Source: a virus
Reading direction: 5' to 3' (one strand)
Length of the DNA stretch: 63,950 nucleotides
IMG/VR virus record: IMGVR_UViG_3300009158_002119
Span: 1 to 63,950 of that record
Within the stretch, counting starts at the first letter, position 1. Each line of letters starts with the position of its first letter. Position numbers and translations under genes: made by a program. Shown piece by piece: positions 35,373 to 42,578 of the stretch. The notes under the pieces were generated by a model that did not search any database, was not told the DNA's origin, and saw only the letters and a list, made by a program, of their open reading frames with translations.

Positions 35373-36410
35373 ATGGGGTTACCTAAAAAAATAAAAAAAG
35401 ACATATCATTAATACCTAAGAAGACACTTCTTCCTAGACGACATGAGATTGCCGATATGATTTCGGAAGATGGTACTTATTTACCTAAAAGTTTATTACA
35501 TGCTGATTTAGATAGGGGGTTTTTAGATTTTGTTAAAGACGGACTTAAAACTGTAGTTGAAGGAAAAACGGTACCAATGGTGGATGTTTTAATAACAACA
35601 CAAAATTGGGCTCAATTTGTTGAGACGTGGAACTTTGAAAATATTGATAAGAATGTTGAACCACCATTTATTACGGTAATCAGAACACCTGAAGTTAAGT
35701 ATGGTAGTAACCCAGCGGTTATGTATAATATCCCAAACAGAAGATTATATTACTACGCCAAAGTACCAACTTGGGATGGTCAACGTCATGGAATGGATAT
35801 TTACAAGATTCCACAACCTGTTCCTGTTGATATAAAATACACCGTTGCAATTGTTTGTAATAGAATGAGAGAGTTAAATAAATTCAATCAAATTGTATTA
35901 GAAAAATTTGCGTCAAGACAATCATATCAAACTATTAAAGGTCACTATATTCCAATTGTTAATGATGATATTTCTGATGAGTCAATAATGGATTTGGAAA
36001 AGAGAAAAGTATACATTCAAAAATATACTTTCACAATGATGGGATTCTTAATTGATGAAGATGAGTTTGAGGTACAACCTGCGGTTACAAGAATATTCCA
36101 AATATACGAAACTGAAAGTAAAATTAAAAAAAGAAAACCTAAAAAAGAAGTTCCTAATTCACCACAAACTGCAACCTTTACATATTCAGATATTAACACA
36201 GAAAAGGAGGAAACATTTCATTATACCGTAAATATGCGTTTTATGGGTAGTGAAAACGTGGATTCATATTCTGTTTTTATTAATGGTGATTACTATGGTG
36301 ATGATGTAGTTGTGGTATTAGTTAATAATGGGGATGTAATTAAAATAACAATTATTAAAGATAATCCTTCTGAACAATCTTCAATAGTATTTAGTGAAGA
36401 GTTACTTTAA
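35373..36410 (+). CDS. gp15-like tail completion/sheath-stabiliser protein
   Basis: 345 residues. The core (about 60-255) has the profile of T4 gp15-type tail completion proteins: FITVIRTPEVKYGS, RRLYYYAKVPTWDG, VPVDIKYTVAIVCNRMRELN and YTFTMMGFLIDEDEFEV. After a Lys-rich hinge (KIKKRKPKKEVPNSPQ) comes an Ig-like beta domain of about 80 residues (TFTYSDINTEKEETFHY...IKITIIKDNP) absent from T4 gp15. It lies just upstream of the sheath gene. Its end overlaps a minus-strand regulator gene by 4 bases. Confidence 0.55.
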   Translation: MGLPKKIKKDISLIPKKTLLPRRHEIADMISEDGTYLPKSLLHADLDRGFLDFVKDGLKTVVEGKTVPMVDVLITTQNWAQFVETWNFENIDKNVEPPFITVIRTPEVKYGSNPAVMYNIPNRRLYYYAKVPTWDGQRHGMDIYKIPQPVPVDIKYTVAIVCNRMRELNKFNQIVLEKFASRQSYQTIKGHYIPIVNDDISDESIMDLEKRKVYIQKYTFTMMGFLIDEDEFEVQPAVTRIFQIYETESKIKKRKPKKEVPNSPQTATFTYSDINTEKEETFHYTVNMRFMGSENVDSYSVFINGDYYGDDVVVVLVNNGDVIKITIIKDNPSEQSSIVFSEELL

Positions 36411-36571
36411 TCCTCCCCGTAGATATCTTTTTTTTCCTTACATTTTTCAAAAATAAGGTTCTCCAAAAACCTATACATTTTAATACCACGTTTATCGCAA
36501 TACTTCTTTAGGGTCTCGTGTGATTCAACCGAAATCTTCAGGTTTTTTATCTTCTTAGTATCTTTATCCAT
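36407..36571 (-). CDS. small ribbon-helix-helix DNA-binding protein
   Basis: 54 residues, start ATG at 36571. Reading: MDKDTKKIKNLKISVESHET at 1-20, LKKYCDKRGIKMYRFLENLI at 21-40, FEKCKEKKDIYGED at 41-54. A basic arm and a beta strand (NLKISVE) are followed by two helices joined by a GIK turn, the CopG/Arc/MetJ ribbon-helix-helix layout. It converges with the tail-completion gene (4-base overlap) and diverges from the sheath gene. A TATTTAT element on its own strand lies 37 bases upstream, the same distance as on the sheath side. It probably binds DNA, perhaps the shared intergenic region (inference). Confidence 0.7.
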   Translation of the reverse strand: MDKDTKKIKNLKISVESHETLKKYCDKRGIKMYRFLENLIFEKCKEKKDIYGED

Positions 36572-36608
36572 AGGGCAGAAAAAAGGCAGAATAAAATCTT
36601 ACCAAAAT

Positions 36609-36615
36609 ATAAATA
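36609..36615 (-). promoter_or_regulatory. TATTTAT element (minus strand)
   Basis: Minus strand AAGTATTTATATTTTGG, 37 bases before the ribbon-helix-helix gene. The leader also holds a direct repeat GGCAGA-AAAAAA-GGCAGA when read on the plus strand (36575-36592 region). Confidence 0.5.
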
Positions 36616-36651
36616 CTTTCTAATAAGTAAAGTTTTTCCTCAAATTATCAA

Positions 36652-36658
36652 TATTTAT
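36652..36658 (+). promoter_or_regulatory. TATTTAT element, sheath-gene promoter candidate
   Basis: TCAATATTTATATAATAAAT, 37 bases before the ATG of the tail sheath gene. Confidence 0.55.
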
Positions 36659-36695
36659 ATAATAAATAAAATTAAAACCAAAAATAAACTAAATT

Positions 36696-39600
36696 ATGGC
36701 AACTAACGGTAAAGTATTCGTATCACCTGGTGTTTATACTTCTGAAGTGGATTTAAGTTTTGTGGCACAAAGTGTGGGAGTTACCACATTGGGTATTGCA
36801 GGTGAAACTTTAAAAGGTCCAGCTTTTGAACCGATATTCATCAAAAACTATGAGGAATTTCAAACTTACTTCGGAGGAACATCCGCAGAAAAATTCATAA
36901 ACACACAGATCCCTAAGTATGAGGCCGCTTACATAGCAAAATCATATTTACAACAATCTAATCAATTATTTGTAACAAGAGTTTTAGGACTTTCTGGTTA
37001 TGATGCAGGACCATCTTGGTCTATTGTAACTAAAGCAAATGTTGATCCAACTACCATTGACTTTTATTGTGATACACCACAAATAGTTGATTGTTTACCT
37101 TATTGTGATCCTGCAGATTATAAGATTATACCTTATGTTGTAGAATTTACGGGGTGTTCAAACTCACAAACAACTATTAGTTATACAACTAATTTCCCTG
37201 CTGAGATTGAAACTATATTAACTACTCAGTTTGAACAATTTAATGGAGATGTATCAACATTAGAAACTCAAATCAATACTATGATTTTTGATGTACTTAC
37301 TGATGCTAACCCATTTACTGCACAAACTAACACAATAGATTATTTCGGAACAATTTATGGTCCTGATTATGATGCGTTATCAACAGTTTTCGTAAATGAA
37401 ACTAATGTTTATGGTGTACCTTCAGTATCAAGTACTGAAACTAATTATGAATCACCATATAATGACCCTTGGTATTATTCATTATTTACAAATAATGGTA
37501 ATAATAGTTATTCAGGATTCTCATTCTTTGCATATGTTGATGATTTGACTTTAATACCGGTAACTACAACAACAACAATTCCATTTACACCGACACCAAC
37601 ACCGTCGGCAGTTAATCCATGTGCTACGGCAACGCCAGCATTATCACCTACACCTACACCAACCGCAGTTAATACTAATTGTTATACAGGTACAATTAAT
37701 GGATCGGTTTATTATTATACAGGTACATCATATACTAACTTTGATGATTTAGTTGTTGGTACATTAAGATCAAGAGGTATTGCAACATACGCAGATTCAA
37801 CAAACCCATTGTTTGAAGTGACAAATATTAATAATGTAAATTTAAATATGTCAGGACAATATGTGGGAGTTCTTAAAAATCCATATTTACCATTCGTTGT
37901 TAATGTAACAAATGATGATGGAACTGCATTCTCTTTTGAGACATCATTTGCAACTTCAGATTCTCAGTACATTTCTAAAGTATTTGGATCAACTAACTTC
38001 CAAAAACCAAGAAAGAATGTTCCTTTATTCTTAGAGGAAAAATTCCAAGCTTTATTAAACTATGGATGGAACAAAGGTTTCATTAGAGGTTTGAGTTCAA
38101 ACTTAATTGAATTAGATTCCGCACAAAGTGGACAACAAGATAGTATTGGATGGTACTTAGATAGATACCAATCACCAAGTACCCCTTGGATTGTATCTGA
38201 ATTAAGAGGTACTAAAGTATTTAACTTGTTCAAGTTCTACTCAATTTCTGATGGTAACTCAGCAAACTCTGAAATTAAAGTTTCAATTATCAATATGTCA
38301 TTCTCCAATGGAACATTTGATGTAATTGTAAGAGATTTCTACGATTCAGATGCCAACCCTACAGTTTTAGAGAAATTTACAAATTGTAGTATGGATTTAA
38401 ATCAAAATAATTTCATCGGTAAAAAAATAGGTTCATTAGACGGAGAATATGCGTTGAACTCTAAATTTGTAATGGTTGAAATGAATGAGGACGCACCTAT
38501 TGATTCATTACCTTGTGGTTTTGATGGATATACATTTAGAGAATATGCTGATGTAACACCTCCATTCCCTGTTTATAAAACTAAATATGATTACCCTGGT
38601 GAAATTATTTATAATCCACCTTTCGGTTTTACAAGTGGTAACGATGATTCAATCAGATCAAATGGTGATAACGTTAGAAGAACTTATTTAGGTTTCTCTA
38701 ATAACATCGGATTTGACACAGACTTCTTCCAATACAAAGGAAAAAGAGCTCCAATTGATTTATGTAATGTTGATGGAGTTGAGTGGTCATACCAAACAAG
38801 AGGATTCCACATGGATAAAGATGCTAGTGTTATTGTAATAGGACCAGCATTTGCAACAAGTGGAACACCTAAATACTATGTTGGTGATGCTACATTCCAA
38901 CAAGAACCTACAAGTGAAACAAGTCCATATTACAGAATTTACTCAAGAAAATTCACAACAATGTTCTATGGTGGTTTTGACGGATGGGATATCTATAGAG
39001 AATACAGAACAAATTCAGACAGATTTGTACTTGGTAGAAATGGATTCTTGAACGGAGCTTGTCCTTCACCAAGATATCCATTAGCAACAGGATGGGGAGC
39101 ATTTAAACAAATCTCTATCGGTGATGGAACACAAAGTTTCGCAAATACTGACTACTACGCTTACTTATTAGGAATCCAAACATTCTCTAATCCTGAGGCG
39201 GTTAACATCAATGTATTTGTATCCCCAGGTATTGACTACGTAAACAATAGTGACTTAGTTGAAGCTACAATTGATATGATTGAAAACGACAGAGCTGACT
39301 CATTGTATATTGCAACAACACCTGACTACAATATGTTCTTACCTACTACTACAGGTGGTGATGGATTGATCTACCCACAACAAGCGGTTGACGACTTAGA
39401 ACAAACAGGAATTGACTCTAACTACACGGCAACTTATTACCCTTGGGTATTAACTCGTGATAGTGTGAACAATACTCAAATCTACATCCCAGCAACGGCT
39501 GAGGTAACAAGAAACTTGGCATTGACCGACAACATTGCATTCCCTTGGTTCGCAGCGGCAGGTTACACAAGAGGTATTGTAAACTCAATCAAAGCACGTA

Positions 39601-40037
39601 AGAAGTTGACTCAAGAAGATAGAGATACTCTTTACCAAGGAAGAATCAACCCAATTGCAACCTTCTCTGATGTTGGTACAGTAATTTGGGGTAACAAGAC
39701 TCTTCAAGTTAGAGAATCTGCTCTTGATAGAATTAACGTGAGAAGATTATTATTACAAGCTCGTAAATTGATATCTGCAGTTTCTGTGAGATTGTTATTT
39801 GACCAAAACGACGAACAAGTAAGACAAGACTTCTTAAATGCGGTTAATCCAATCTTAGATGCAATCAGAAGAGACAGAGGTTTATACGACTTTAGAGTTA
39901 CGGTTTCAAGTGACACTGAAGACTTAGACAGAAATCAAATGGTAGGTAAAATCTATATCAAACCAACTCGTTCTTTAGAGTTCATAGATATAACATTCTA
40001 CATCACTCCAACAGGAGCATCGTTTGACAATATCTAA
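36696..40037 (+). CDS. contractile tail sheath protein
   Basis: 1113 residues against 659 in T4 gp18. The N-terminal FVSPGVYTSEVDLSFVAQ and GVTTLGIAGETLKGPAFEP are the sheath start. The C-terminal 250 residues are the conserved sheath core (ADSLYIATTPDYN, YYPWVLTRDS, NIAFPWFAAAGYTRGIV, ARKKLTQEDRDTLYQGRIN, RRLLLQARKLISAVSVRLLF, NQMVGKIYIKPTRS). The extra length is in the middle, a long surface domain containing a Thr/Pro tract (residues 288-328, TTTTTIPFTPTPTPS, TPALSPTPTPTAV). Sheath subunits form the outer contractile layer, so this tract would be displayed in many copies. A strong terminator follows. Confidence 0.9.
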   Translation: MATNGKVFVSPGVYTSEVDLSFVAQSVGVTTLGIAGETLKGPAFEPIFIKNYEEFQTYFGGTSAEKFINTQIPKYEAAYIAKSYLQQSNQLFVTRVLGLSGYDAGPSWSIVTKANVDPTTIDFYCDTPQIVDCLPYCDPADYKIIPYVVEFTGCSNSQTTISYTTNFPAEIETILTTQFEQFNGDVSTLETQINTMIFDVLTDANPFTAQTNTIDYFGTIYGPDYDALSTVFVNETNVYGVPSVSSTETNYESPYNDPWYYSLFTNNGNNSYSGFSFFAYVDDLTLIPVTTTTTIPFTPTPTPSAVNPCATATPALSPTPTPTAVNTNCYTGTINGSVYYYTGTSYTNFDDLVVGTLRSRGIATYADSTNPLFEVTNINNVNLNMSGQYVGVLKNPYLPFVVNVTNDDGTAFSFETSFATSDSQYISKVFGSTNFQKPRKNVPLFLEEKFQALLNYGWNKGFIRGLSSNLIELDSAQSGQQDSIGWYLDRYQSPSTPWIVSELRGTKVFNLFKFYSISDGNSANSEIKVSIINMSFSNGTFDVIVRDFYDSDANPTVLEKFTNCSMDLNQNNFIGKKIGSLDGEYALNSKFVMVEMNEDAPIDSLPCGFDGYTFREYADVTPPFPVYKTKYDYPGEIIYNPPFGFTSGNDDSIRSNGDNVRRTYLGFSNNIGFDTDFFQYKGKRAPIDLCNVDGVEWSYQTRGFHMDKDASVIVIGPAFATSGTPKYYVGDATFQQEPTSETSPYYRIYSRKFTTMFYGGFDGWDIYREYRTNSDRFVLGRNGFLNGACPSPRYPLATGWGAFKQISIGDGTQSFANTDYYAYLLGIQTFSNPEAVNINVFVSPGIDYVNNSDLVEATIDMIENDRADSLYIATTPDYNMFLPTTTGGDGLIYPQQAVDDLEQTGIDSNYTATYYPWVLTRDSVNNTQIYIPATAEVTRNLALTDNIAFPWFAAAGYTRGIVNSIKARKKLTQEDRDTLYQGRINPIATFSDVGTVIWGNKTLQVRESALDRINVRRLLLQARKLISAVSVRLLFDQNDEQVRQDFLNAVNPILDAIRRDRGLYDFRVTVSSDTEDLDRNQMVGKIYIKPTRSLEFIDITFYITPTGASFDNI

Positions 40038-40057
40038 TCAGACAAATAAATTAAAGG

Positions 40058-40087
40058 AAAAGGGGAATTCGTTCCCCTTTTTTTATT
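40058..40087 (+). terminator. strong intrinsic terminator
   Basis: AAAAGGGGAA-TTCG-TTCCCCTTTT: perfect 10-bp stem with a UUCG tetraloop, then a T-run. It closes the sheath transcript 20 bases after the stop. Confidence 0.9.
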
Positions 40088-40094
40088 TTCCTAA

Positions 40095-40101
40095 TATTTA
40101 T
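40095..40101 (+). promoter_or_regulatory. TATTTAT element
   Basis: CTAATATTTATTAGTGTATG, 6 bases before the ATG of the HAD gene, directly after a terminator. Confidence 0.4.
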
Positions 40102-40107
40102 TAGTGT

Positions 40108-40947
40108 ATGAAAGATTACCATAAAGTTATTGTTAAAGAAATTATCAACGAAATTATTCAGGAAAAACAAACACCGGTAATGAAATATTACGCTTTTGAT
40201 TGGGATGATAATCTTATGTTTATGCCAACAAAAATATATCTTAAAGATGATAAAGGTAAAAGTGTTGGAATGTCAACTGAAGATTTTGCGGAATACAGAA
40301 CTGATATTGGTGAAGAACCTTTTGAATATAAGGGACACACCATAGTATCTTTTGATAAAGAACCTTTCAGAGATTTCAGGGTGTCAGGAGACAAACAATT
40401 TATAACGGATGCAATGTCTGCACCAACAGGACCGGCATGGGATGATTTTGTGGAGGCAGTTAACAATGGTTCAATATTCGCTATTGTTACTGCGAGAGGA
40501 CACACACCTTCCACGTTAAAAGAGGGGGTTTATAGATTAATTAAACAGAATAAATATGGTTTGGATTCAAATCAGTTAGCGAAAAATCTTTTAAAGTATA
40601 GGGATTTAGCGGATGAAGATAAATTATCTAAAGATCAACTAATACGATCTTACTTAGATATGTGTCGTTTTCACCCTGTGTCTTTCGGAGATGGTTCTGC
40701 AACTAACCCCGAACAAGGAAAAATAGATGCAATGGAAGAATTTGTGGGTTATGTAAAAAACTTATCACATTCATTACAACAAAAGGCATTTATGAAGAAC
40801 AAGATTAGTAACTACTTTACACCATTTATTGGTTTTTCAGATGACGATGTAAGAAATGTAGAAACTATGAAGAAACATTTTGATAAAAAAGAAGATAATA
40901 TATTAAAGACTTATTTAACTGCAGGAGGACAAAAGAAATTATATTAA
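40108..40947 (+). CDS. HAD-superfamily phosphatase-like protein
   Basis: 279 residues. Motif I is YAFDWDDNLMF (nucleophile D31, acid/base D33), motif II IVTARGHTP (Thr at about 132) and motif IV GFSDDDVRN near residue 245. A likely motif III Lys lies in the helical region between. Together these define a haloacid-dehalogenase-type phosphohydrolase with a cap domain after motif I. It sits alone between terminator-bounded sheath and tube genes with its own TATTTAT element. The substrate is unknown; nucleotides, sugar phosphates or protein are possible. Confidence 0.8.
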   Translation: MKDYHKVIVKEIINEIIQEKQTPVMKYYAFDWDDNLMFMPTKIYLKDDKGKSVGMSTEDFAEYRTDIGEEPFEYKGHTIVSFDKEPFRDFRVSGDKQFITDAMSAPTGPAWDDFVEAVNNGSIFAIVTARGHTPSTLKEGVYRLIKQNKYGLDSNQLAKNLLKYRDLADEDKLSKDQLIRSYLDMCRFHPVSFGDGSATNPEQGKIDAMEEFVGYVKNLSHSLQQKAFMKNKISNYFTPFIGFSDDDVRNVETMKKHFDKKEDNILKTYLTAGGQKKLY

Positions 40948-41020
40948 CTAGTTTGTCTGGTCTAGTATAAGAATATGTTCAAAAAAAATGTAAGTAAATA
41001 GAAAAAATTCATTATCGTGA

Positions 41021-41027
41021 TATTTAT
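41021..41027 (+). promoter_or_regulatory. TATTTAT element, tube-gene promoter candidate
   Basis: CGTGATATTTATAATAAAAAAC, 41 bases before the ATG of the tube gene; followed by a very A-rich leader. Confidence 0.55.
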
Positions 41028-41068
41028 AATAAAAAACTAAAATAAACTAAAAAATAAAATAAAAAATT

Positions 41069-41557
41069 ATGGCTGATTTGTTAATGAAAATGCCGATTCC
41101 TTACGAACCAAAAAGAGACAATCGTTGGATTTTAAGGTTCCCTTCATCACTTGGAATTAATGAGTGGTATGTGGAAAGTACTGCGAGACCTAAATTAAAA
41201 ATCGCTTCAGTTGAGATTCCCTTCTTAAACACTTCAACCTACGTTGCAGGTAGATTTAACTGGGAAGAAATTTCAGTTAAATTCAGAGATCCAATTGGAC
41301 CTTCAGCGTCTCAAGCGGTTATGGAATGGATTCGTCTATGTGCGGAGTCTGTAACAGGTCGTATGGGTTATGCTGCGGGATACAAGAAAAATGTGGATTT
41401 GGAAATGTTAGACCCAACAGGAGTTGTTGTTGAGAAATGGATTTTAGAAGGGGCTTGGTTAACAGGATATGATGGTGGATCGTTAGATTATTCAAGTGAT
41501 AAGATTGTGGGAATCACTTCAAGTATTCGTATGGATCGTTGTATATTAGTATACTAA
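41069..41557 (+). CDS. tail tube protein (gp19-like)
   Basis: 162 residues, the usual length for T4 gp19 (163). Pattern: RWILRFPSSLGINEWYVEST near the N-terminus, a central GRFNWEEISVKFRDPIGPSA, AVMEWIRLCAESVTGRMGYA, and the C-terminal LEMLDPTGVVVEKWILEGA. This is the standard tube fold of contractile-tail systems, forming the inner conduit under the sheath. It is monocistronic: its own promoter-like element before and a terminator after, consistent with need for very high expression. Confidence 0.85.
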   Translation: MADLLMKMPIPYEPKRDNRWILRFPSSLGINEWYVESTARPKLKIASVEIPFLNTSTYVAGRFNWEEISVKFRDPIGPSASQAVMEWIRLCAESVTGRMGYAAGYKKNVDLEMLDPTGVVVEKWILEGAWLTGYDGGSLDYSSDKIVGITSSIRMDRCILVY

Positions 41558-41577
41558 AAAAATTTACTTTTAATATT

Positions 41578-41610
41578 AACCGTGTACATTTATGATGTAT
41601 ACGGTTTTTT
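41578..41610 (+). terminator. intrinsic terminator after tube gene
   Basis: AACCGTGTACAT-TTATG-ATGTATACGGTT, 12-bp stem with one G-U wobble, then TTTT. Confidence 0.85.
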
Positions 41611-41642
41611 GTGCAAAAATAAATTAAAAAAATATAAAAAAA

Positions 41643-42407
41643 ATGGATCAAGACACGGCCTCTCATGGGCAAATGGATTTTAACTTACCACATGACGTGG
41701 TAACACTACCTTCAGGTGGTTTATTCTACAAATCAAAAAAGAAAAGTGTTAAGGTTGGTTACTTAACCGCAAGTGATGAAAATATTTTAGTTAATATTGA
41801 ATCAAGAAAATCTATTAATGAGGGTGTTGTTTTACCCTTATTAAGAAATAAACTTTATGAAAAGGACTTAAGACCTGAAGAATTAATGGAAAGTGATATT
41901 GAAGCAATCCTTTTATTTTTACGTAATACATCATTTGGTCCTGAATATAGAATCACAACTATAGACCCTAGTAATGGGCAATCATTTGAAACATCGGTTA
42001 TGTTGGATGAGTTAAATTTGACAAGACCAAAAGTACAACCTGATGAAGATGGAACATTTACGGTTAAATTACCAAAATCAAACGCGGACGTTAAACTTAA
42101 AATGTTAAGTTTATATGACACCATTGAAATTGCTAAAATAATTGACTCATACCCTGTAGGGTATACCGCACCTACAATAACGACAAGATTAAATAAAACT
42201 ATTTTGGAATTAAATGGTAGTCCAGATAGAAATGAAATAAGTGTATTTTGTCAAAATATGCCAATTGGTGATTCTAAGTTCATAAGAAATTTCCTTAAAG
42301 AAAACGAACCGAGATTGGATCTAAGGAAAACAGTTTACGCCCCATCAGGAGAAAAAGTTGATGTCATCATCAACTTTGGGGTGGAGTTTTTTCGGCCTTT
42401 CTTCTAA
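41643..42407 (+). CDS. gp26-like baseplate/tail assembly chaperone
   Basis: 254 residues of the T4 baseplate gp26 family (PF12322-like): VVTLPSGGLFYKSKKKSVKV, YLTASDENILVNIESRKS, a central IEAILLFLRNTSFGPEYRI, and KMLSLYDTIEIAKIID. It ends in VEFFRPFF. A downstream peptide in the +1 frame (42358-42549) overlaps its last 50 bases, and the sequence TTT-CGG at 42390-42395 is a plausible +1 slippage site joining the two. The gene immediately before the tape measure usually encodes such a chaperone pair in tailed phages. Confidence 0.75.
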   Translation: MDQDTASHGQMDFNLPHDVVTLPSGGLFYKSKKKSVKVGYLTASDENILVNIESRKSINEGVVLPLLRNKLYEKDLRPEELMESDIEAILLFLRNTSFGPEYRITTIDPSNGQSFETSVMLDELNLTRPKVQPDEDGTFTVKLPKSNADVKLKMLSLYDTIEIAKIIDSYPVGYTAPTITTRLNKTILELNGSPDRNEISVFCQNMPIGDSKFIRNFLKENEPRLDLRKTVYAPSGEKVDVIINFGVEFFRPFF

Positions 42408-42549
42408 CCACTCAAAATTTTTATTAGACGAATTTTATTATTTAGCAAAATTCTTGAGGATATCGTATAACGATTTCTTAAAACTTCCAACCTACATCAG
42501 AAGATATCTCTTAGATAAGATAGTTGAGGAAAATACTCCTAAAACCTAA
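42358..42549 (+). CDS. second-frame tail assembly chaperone segment (gp51-like position)
   Basis: The +1 frame reads FLLDEFYYLAKFLRISYNDF, LKLPTYIRRYLLDKIVEE, a helical sequence of the type seen in the extension of tail assembly chaperones. It could be made as a fusion by +1 frameshifting (…FGVEFF joined to GLSSNHSKF…) or from its own ATG at 42358 or 42361. It stops 29 bases before the tape measure start. The non-random, hydrophobic-helical sequence and its continuation past the upstream stop show it is real coding sequence. Confidence 0.65.
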   Translation: MMSSSTLGWSFFGLSSNHSKFLLDEFYYLAKFLRISYNDFLKLPTYIRRYLLDKIVEENTPKT

Positions 42550-42557
42550 TGATTAAA

Positions 42558-42564
42558 TATTTAT
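42558..42564 (+). promoter_or_regulatory. TATTTAT element, candidate phage promoter
   Basis: TAAATATTTATTGTAAAAAC, 14 bases before the ATG of the tape measure gene. Confidence 0.55.
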
Positions 42565-42578
42565 TGTAAAAACTATCA

